In this document: piece after piece, positions 22,431 to 26,404 of the stretch
Position numbering within the stretch: position 1 is the stretch's first letter
How the letters are laid out: each line of letters opens with the position of its first letter
DNA from: an uncultured Veillonella sp.
GTDB taxonomy: Bacteria > Bacillota > Negativicutes > Veillonellales > Veillonellaceae
Length of the DNA stretch: 26,404 nt
Assembly (NCBI GenBank): GCA_915066865.1
Contig: CAJZEE010000019.1
Coordinates: 1 to 26,404 of the forward strand
Direction: 5' to 3'
Made by a program: the position numbers and the translations under genes
The notes under the pieces: model-generated
Databases searched by the model: none
Seen by the model: only the letters and a program-made list of their open reading frames with translations
What the model was told of the DNA's origin: nothing

Positions 22431-23053
22431 TATCCGAGCACCTCCTCGATTTTTGCGACAGCGCCTTTAGTAATGAAGAGCTTATCGTAATGAAGAAGAT
22501 CGAAAATGTTCATACCTTCGCAAGCCAAAGCTTTAACACCTTGGATATTACGAGCGGAACGTTCAACATTTACATCACCTTCAGTGATGAACAATACTTT
22601 TGCATCACCAACGTTGAAGCTGTTAATAATGTTCAACACTTCTTTTGTTTTAGGAGCTGCTAATGTGATTTCTTCCAAAACGTATAATTCGCTATTATTC
22701 ACTTTATCGCTAAGAGCAGATTTAACTGCTAAACGTCTAGCCTTACGAGGCATAGCTTTGTAATAGCTGCGAGGTTGTGGACCAAATGTAGTACCACCAC
22801 CGATCCAGATTGGGGAACGGCTGGAGCCTGCACGAGCACGGCCAGTACCTTTTTGTTTCCAAGGTTTGCGGCCACCGCCACGAACCATACCTCTAGTTTT
22901 TGTTGCATGTGTGCCGAGACGTTCGTTAGACAATTGACGAACTACGGCTTGATGCATTACGGCTTCGTTAACTTCAACGCCGAATACTGCATCGTTTAAC
23001 TGTATTTCACCGACTTTAACGCCGGATTGATTATATGTTGCTACTGTAGGCAT
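22430..23053 (-). CDS. rplD: 50S ribosomal protein L4
   Basis: A 207-residue protein whose extended loop lines the exit tunnel. The loop carries TRGMVRGGGRKPWKQKGTGRARAGSSRSP (in part), with no deletion or change tied to macrolide resistance that I can recognise. The globular part ends in GMNIFDLLHYDKLFITK. In E. coli L4 represses its own S10 operon through the rpsJ leader; a leader with hairpins precedes rpsJ here, but L4 control is only a possibility. It lies between rplC and rplW. Confidence 0.97.
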   Translation of the reverse strand: MPTVATYNQSGVKVGEIQLNDAVFGVEVNEAVMHQAVVRQLSNERLGTHATKTRGMVRGGGRKPWKQKGTGRARAGSSRSPIWIGGGTTFGPQPRSYYKAMPRKARRLAVKSALSDKVNNSELYVLEEITLAAPKTKEVLNIINSFNVGDAKVLFITEGDVNVERSARNIQGVKALACEGMNIFDLLHYDKLFITKGAVAKIEEVLG

Positions 23054-23079
23054 TACATAATCCTCCTTTCGACAAATGA

Positions 23080-23721
23080 TTATTTAACAGGTTTAACCGT
23101 GTTGCGAACCATAACCAAGCTACCTTTAGCGCCTGGGATACCACCTTTAACCAATAAAAGGTTACGTTCAGCATCAACTTTCACAACGGATAAGCGTTGT
23201 ACGGTAACTCTGTAACCACCCATTTGTCCAGGGAGTTTTTTACCTTTGTATACCTTACCGCCGCCACCGGAGATCATAGGACCGATGGAACCAGGTTCAC
23301 GGTGAGATTTAGAACCATGAGTTTCAGGACCACGGGAGAAGTTATGGCGTTTAATTGTGCCAGCAAAACCCTTACCTTTACCTGTACCCACTACGTCCAC
23401 CAATTCACCTTCTGCGAAGATATCAGCTGCCAGAGTTTGGCCTACTGTGTAGTCAGCTGCATTAGCTACGCGAACTTCGCGAAGATATTTCACTGGAGCT
23501 ACGCCAGCTTTGTCGAACTGACCTTTTACAGGTTTTGTTAAATGTTTTTCTTTAATGGAACCGTAACCAATTTGTACTGCTTCGTAGCCGTCTGTTTCTA
23601 CAGTCTTTACGCGCACTACAACGCTTGGGGTAGTTTCCACTACTGTTACAGGAACTAATTGGCCTTCAGCTGTGAAGACTTGTGTCATTCCTAATTTTTT
23701 ACCCAAAATAGCTTTAGACAT
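23080..23721 (-). CDS. rplC: 50S ribosomal protein L3
   Basis: A 213-residue protein that starts 50S assembly and reaches toward the peptidyl transferase centre. It begins MSKAILGKKLGMTQVF; the central extension has GTGKGKGFAGTIKRHNFSRG and THGSKSHREPGSIG, and the later part KKLPGQMGGYRVTVQ. The HREPGSIG tip near the catalytic centre is typical. A GGAGG site precedes the ATG. It lies between rpsJ and rplD. Confidence 0.97.
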   Translation of the reverse strand: MSKAILGKKLGMTQVFTAEGQLVPVTVVETTPSVVVRVKTVETDGYEAVQIGYGSIKEKHLTKPVKGQFDKAGVAPVKYLREVRVANAADYTVGQTLAADIFAEGELVDVVGTGKGKGFAGTIKRHNFSRGPETHGSKSHREPGSIGPMISGGGGKVYKGKKLPGQMGGYRVTVQRLSVVKVDAERNLLLVKGGIPGAKGSLVMVRNTVKPVK

Positions 23722-23733
23722 TATCGCACCTCC

Positions 23734-24045
23734 TTATAGTTTTATTTCAATAGATACACCAGCTGGTAAATCTAAACGAGTGATAGCATCTACTGTTTTC
23801 GAATTTGGTTCAAGAATATCGATTAAGCGTTTATGTGTACGCATTTCGAATTGTTCACGAGAATCTTTGTTTACGTGTACAGAACGAAGAATTGTGAAGA
23901 TATTCTTTTCTGTTGGCAATGGAATCGGACCAGATACCATAGCGCCATTTCTTTTTGCAGTGTCTACGATCTTAGCAGCGCTTTGATCGAGAGCTTTGTG
24001 GTCGTATGCCTTAAGGCGAATACGGATTTTTTGCTGTTTAGCCAT
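23734..24045 (-). CDS. rpsJ: 30S ribosomal protein S10 (NusE)
   Basis: A 103-residue head protein that also acts as NusE in transcription antitermination and NusG coupling. KIRIRLKAYDHKALDQSAAKI, GPIPLPTEKNIFTILRSVHV and KDSREQFEMRTHKRLIDI are diagnostic (parts quoted). AGGAGG lies nine to ten bases before the ATG. It is the first gene of the S10 group and follows a 180-base leader that separates it from tuf. A possible 14-codon ORF ends two bases upstream. Confidence 0.98.
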   Translation of the reverse strand: MAKQQKIRIRLKAYDHKALDQSAAKIVDTAKRNGAMVSGPIPLPTEKNIFTILRSVHVNKDSREQFEMRTHKRLIDILEPNSKTVDAITRLDLPAGVSIEIKL

Positions 24046-24047
24046 TA

Positions 24048-24092
24048 TTAATAATTCCTCCTGTCGTCCATTTCGTGAATGGGCTGCTCCAT
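24048..24092 (-). CDS. Possible 14-residue leader ORF overlapping the rpsJ ribosome binding site
   Basis: The ORF reads MEQPIHEMDDRRNY. Its ATG has GGAGG nine bases upstream, its AGG-AGG (Arg-Arg) codons are the rpsJ Shine-Dalgarno sequence, and its TAA lies two bases before the rpsJ ATG. If translated it would couple to rpsJ. It spans a small hairpin (CCATT/AATGG). No homologue is known to me; the short length means it may be chance. Confidence 0.3.
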   Translation of the reverse strand: MEQPIHEMDDRRNY

Positions 24093-24134
24093 AGAAATTC
24101 TCCTCCGCAGAGGCAACCTTCTACTTCATAGTTT

Positions 24135-24171
24135 AAAAACACAACACGAGAGCGGCATTATCTGCCGCTCT
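24135..24171 (-). promoter_or_regulatory. GC-rich hairpin in the rpsJ leader: attenuator or weak terminator after tuf
   Basis: AGAGCGGCA pairs perfectly with TGCCGCTCT around a five-base loop. On the minus strand nine bases then lead to a run of five T, a weak terminator pattern. It is the only strong stem between tuf and rpsJ and might act as a partial terminator or attenuator for the S10 group. I see no good promoter in 24046-24225. Confidence 0.5.
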
Positions 24172-24225
24172 GAGTGCTGCATGTATTGTGCTCAACGCAT
24201 TCTACGATGAGCATAAAAGGTTAAA

Positions 24226-25413
24226 TTAACCTTCGATTTCTGTTACTACGCCAGCGCCTACTGTATGGCCACCTTCGCGGATCGCGAAGCGAAGACCTTC
24301 TTCGATAGCGATTGGAGTAATCAATTCGATTTCCATTGTTACGTTATCGCCAGGCATACACATTTCTACACCTTCAGGAAGGTTTACAACACCTGTTACG
24401 TCTGTTGTACGGAAGTAGAATTGTGGACGGTAGTTGGAGAAGAATGGAGTATGACGGCCACCTTCTTCTTTAGTCAATACGTATACTTCTGCTTTGAATT
24501 TTGTGTGTGGGTTGATGGAGCCTGGTTTAGCCAATACTTGACCACGTTCGATGTCTTTACGATCAACACCACGAAGCAATGCACCTACGTTGTCACCTGC
24601 TACTGCAGAATCCAACACTTTACGGAACATTTCAAGACCTGTTACTACATATTGTTCAGCTTTTTCTTTCAAGCCTACTACTTCAACAGTATCACCAACG
24701 TTTACTTGACCACGTTCAACACGGCCAGTTGCTACTGTACCACGACCAGTGATTGTGAAAACGTCTTCCACAGGCATCAAGAATGGTTTATCAGTATCAC
24801 GAACTGGTGTTGGGATGTAGGAGTCTACAGCGTCCATCAATTCGTCAATTTTAGCTACATATTGAGCGTCGCCTTCCAAAGCTTTCAACGCGGAACCTAC
24901 AACGATAGGTACTTCGTCGCCAGGGAATTCGTAGGAAGAAAGAAGTTCACGAACTTCCATTTCTACCAATTCGATCAATTCTTCATCGTCAACCATGTCA
25001 GCTTTGTTCAAGAATACTACGATTGCAGGAACACCAACTTGGCGAGCCAACAAGATGTGTTCGCGAGTTTGAGGCATAGGGCCGTCAGCTGCGGATACAA
25101 CCAAGATAGCGCCGTCCATTTGAGCCGCACCAGTAATCATGTTTTTAACATAGTCAGCATGGCCTGGGCAGTCAACGTGTGCATAGTGACGGTTAGCAGT
25201 TTCATACTCAACGTGTGCAGTGTTGATTGTGATACCGCGTTCGCGTTCTTCTGGAGCTTTATCGATCATGCTGTAATCTTGGAAGTCAGCTTGACCTTTT
25301 TCAGCCAATACTTTAGTGATTGCAGCAGTCAAAGTAGTTTTACCATGGTCAACGTGACCGATTGTACCGATGTTAACATGCGGTTTCGTACGTTCAAATT
25401 TTTCTTTTGCCAT
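24226..25413 (-). CDS. tuf: Elongation factor Tu
   Basis: GTPase that delivers aminoacyl-tRNA to the ribosome. The 395-residue protein has G1 GHVDHGKT (19-26), the switch I segment RERGITINTAHVEYE, G3 DCPGHADY (81-88), G4 NKAD (136-139, where many species have NKCD) and G5 SAL (174-176). Domain II has TGRGTVATGRVERG and domain III ends FAIREGGHTVGAGVVTEI. GGAGG lies about ten bases before the ATG, in a 50-base gap after fusA with no clear promoter, so it is probably co-transcribed with fusA. Only this tuf copy lies in the window. Confidence 0.98.
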   Translation of the reverse strand: MAKEKFERTKPHVNIGTIGHVDHGKTTLTAAITKVLAEKGQADFQDYSMIDKAPEERERGITINTAHVEYETANRHYAHVDCPGHADYVKNMITGAAQMDGAILVVSAADGPMPQTREHILLARQVGVPAIVVFLNKADMVDDEELIELVEMEVRELLSSYEFPGDEVPIVVGSALKALEGDAQYVAKIDELMDAVDSYIPTPVRDTDKPFLMPVEDVFTITGRGTVATGRVERGQVNVGDTVEVVGLKEKAEQYVVTGLEMFRKVLDSAVAGDNVGALLRGVDRKDIERGQVLAKPGSINPHTKFKAEVYVLTKEEGGRHTPFFSNYRPQFYFRTTDVTGVVNLPEGVEMCMPGDNVTMEIELITPIAIEEGLRFAIREGGHTVGAGVVTEIEG

Positions 25414-25463
25414 TTTAAATTATCCTCCGAGGAAAATAGTAATTCTATTAATCTAATATGAGA

Positions 25464-26404
25464 TTAACCGTTTTTCTTTGCTTGAATTTCTTCAGCAATT
25501 TTCTTAGGAACTTCTTCGTAATGATCGAATGTCATGGAGTAGTTACCACGGCCTTGCGTTTTGGAACGAAGGTCAGTTGCGTAACCGAACATTTCGCTCA
25601 ATGGAACATATGCTTTGATATGTTGGGAACCATTACGAGCTTCCATGCCGTCCATGCGACCACGACGAGAGTTCAAGTCACCGATAACGTCGCCCATATA
25701 TTCTTCAGGAACGTCTACTTCTACAGCCATGTATGGTTCAAGCAATGCAGGATCTGCTTTGCGAGCACCTTCTTTGAAGCCCATAGAACCAGCAATTTTG
25801 AAGGCCATTTCGTTGGAGTCAACGTCATGGTAGGAACCATCAAATACGATAACTTTAACATCAACCATAGGGTACCCAGCGATAACACCGGATTCCATAG
25901 CTTCTTTAACACCGCTTTCAACAGGTCCGATGTATTCACGAGGAATCGCACCACCTACAACCTTGTTTTCAAACTCGAAGCCAGCACCTGGTTCTTGAGG
26001 AATCAATTCCAACCAGCAGTGACCATATTGACCACGACCACCAGATTGACGTACGAATTTACCTTCAGCCTTAACAGCTTTACGGATAGTTTCGCGGTAT
26101 GCTACTTGAGGTTTACCTACGTTACAATCTACTTTGAATTCACGGTTCATACGGTCAACGATGATATCCAAGTGAAGTTCGCCCATACCGGAGATAATAG
26201 TTTGACCTGTTTCTTCATCAGTACGAACTTTGAAAGTAGGATCTTCTTCTGCCAAACGAGCAAGAGCTGTACCCATTTTTTCTTGGTCAGCTTTTGTTTT
26301 AGGTTCAACAGCAACGGAGATAACTGGTTCAGGGAATTCCATGGACTCAAGAATTACAGGAGATTTTTCATCACACAATGTGTAGCCTGTAGTAGTATCC
26401 TTTC
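25464..26404 (-). CDS. fusA: Elongation factor G, C-terminal part (5' end outside window)
   Basis: Translocation GTPase; about 313 C-terminal residues are present. The frame stays open to the right edge: before LCDEKSPVILE it reads KDTTTGYT, so the internal TTG at 26378 is not a start. The piece covers domains III-V: PEPVISVAVEPKTKADQEK, MGELHLDIIVDRM, the domain IV stretch SGGRGQYGHCWLELIP, and NSRRGRMDGMEARNG with the end TFDHYEEVPKKIAEEI. The GTPase domain and start lie beyond the window. It precedes tuf by 50 bases, the str operon order. Confidence 0.97.
   Translation of the reverse strand, partial: KDTTTGYTLCDEKSPVILESMEFPEPVISVAVEPKTKADQEKMGTALARLAEEDPTFKVRTDEETGQTIISGMGELHLDIIVDRMNREFKVDCNVGKPQVAYRETIRKAVKAEGKFVRQSGGRGQYGHCWLELIPQEPGAGFEFENKVVGGAIPREYIGPVESGVKEAMESGVIAGYPMVDVKVIVFDGSYHDVDSNEMAFKIAGSMGFKEGARKADPALLEPYMAVEVDVPEEYMGDVIGDLNSRRGRMDGMEARNGSQHIKAYVPLSEMFGYATDLRSKTQGRGNYSMTFDHYEEVPKKIAEEIQAKKNG

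Noticed and set aside
24265..25461. A 398-codon open frame on the plus strand opposite tuf
   Set aside because: It lies wholly antisense to tuf. Its composition (Phe, Cys, Tyr, Thr-rich) is what the strongly biased codon use of tuf produces on the other strand, and no known domain is visible.
25448..25467. Inverted repeat TTAATCT/AGATTAA at the end of fusA
   Set aside because: Short, AT-only apart from one pair, and with no T run on the minus strand, so not a terminator between fusA and tuf.

Overview
The window is a compact, AT-rich bacterial segment in which every gene I can support lies on the minus strand, so the gene order below is read from high to low coordinates. The best fit is Veillonella or a close relative in the Negativicutes. 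The reasons are a Firmicutes-type str-S10-spc-alpha ribosomal superoperon followed by an ECF transporter module and truA, strong AGGAGG ribosome binding sites, a fused KorA with KorB, and a tandem pair of CobT-like proteins that matches the ArsAB system of phenolyl/p-cresolyl cobamide producers such as Sporomusa and Veillonella. The genus is inferred from gene content and was not confirmed by a search.

Layout in transcription order. (1) 26404-24226: the 3' part of fusA and the whole tuf gene. (2) 24225-24046: a 180-base leader with a GC-rich hairpin and a possible 14-codon ORF ending 2 bases before rpsJ. (3) 24045-9653: rpsJ-rplC-rplD-rplW-rplB-rpsS-rplV-rpsC-rplP-rpmC-rpsQ-rplN-rplX-rplE-rpsN-rpsH-rplF-rplR-rpsE-rpmD-rplO-secY-adk-map-infA-rpmJ-rpsM-rpsK-rpoA-rplQ, ended by a terminator at about 9607-9642. 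rpmD and rpmJ are short but intact. rpsD, often found between rpsK and rpoA, is absent. (4) 9368-6025: ecfA1-ecfA2-ecfT-truA, all overlapping, followed by two terminator-like hairpins. (5) 5851-3033: a good promoter, korA-korB (2-oxoacid:ferredoxin oxidoreductase) and a UUCG-loop terminator. (6) 2989-1: an extended -10 promoter, tyrA (prephenate dehydrogenase), an arsA/cobT-like gene and a second, diverged cobT-like gene (arsB-like) cut by the window's left edge.

How they work together: most of the window is the translation machinery (ribosomal proteins, EF-G, EF-Tu, IF-1) with secretion (SecY), N-terminal Met removal (Map), adenylate balance (Adk) and RNA polymerase alpha. The ECF module powers vitamin or metal uptake with S-components encoded elsewhere. 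KorAB links 2-oxoacid metabolism to ferredoxin in an anaerobe. The tyrA-arsA-arsB group puts a tyrosine-pathway enzyme next to the enzymes that would activate a phenolic lower ligand for a cobamide. This is the most interesting biology here, though the ArsAB family itself is known.

No intergenic stretch exceeds 300 bases. The longest are 5729-6024, 9369-9652, 2850-3102 and 24046-24225, and their contents are listed. I see no mobile elements, CRISPR arrays, tRNA or rRNA genes. Several genes start at GTG or TTG, and I chose starts by Shine-Dalgarno position.
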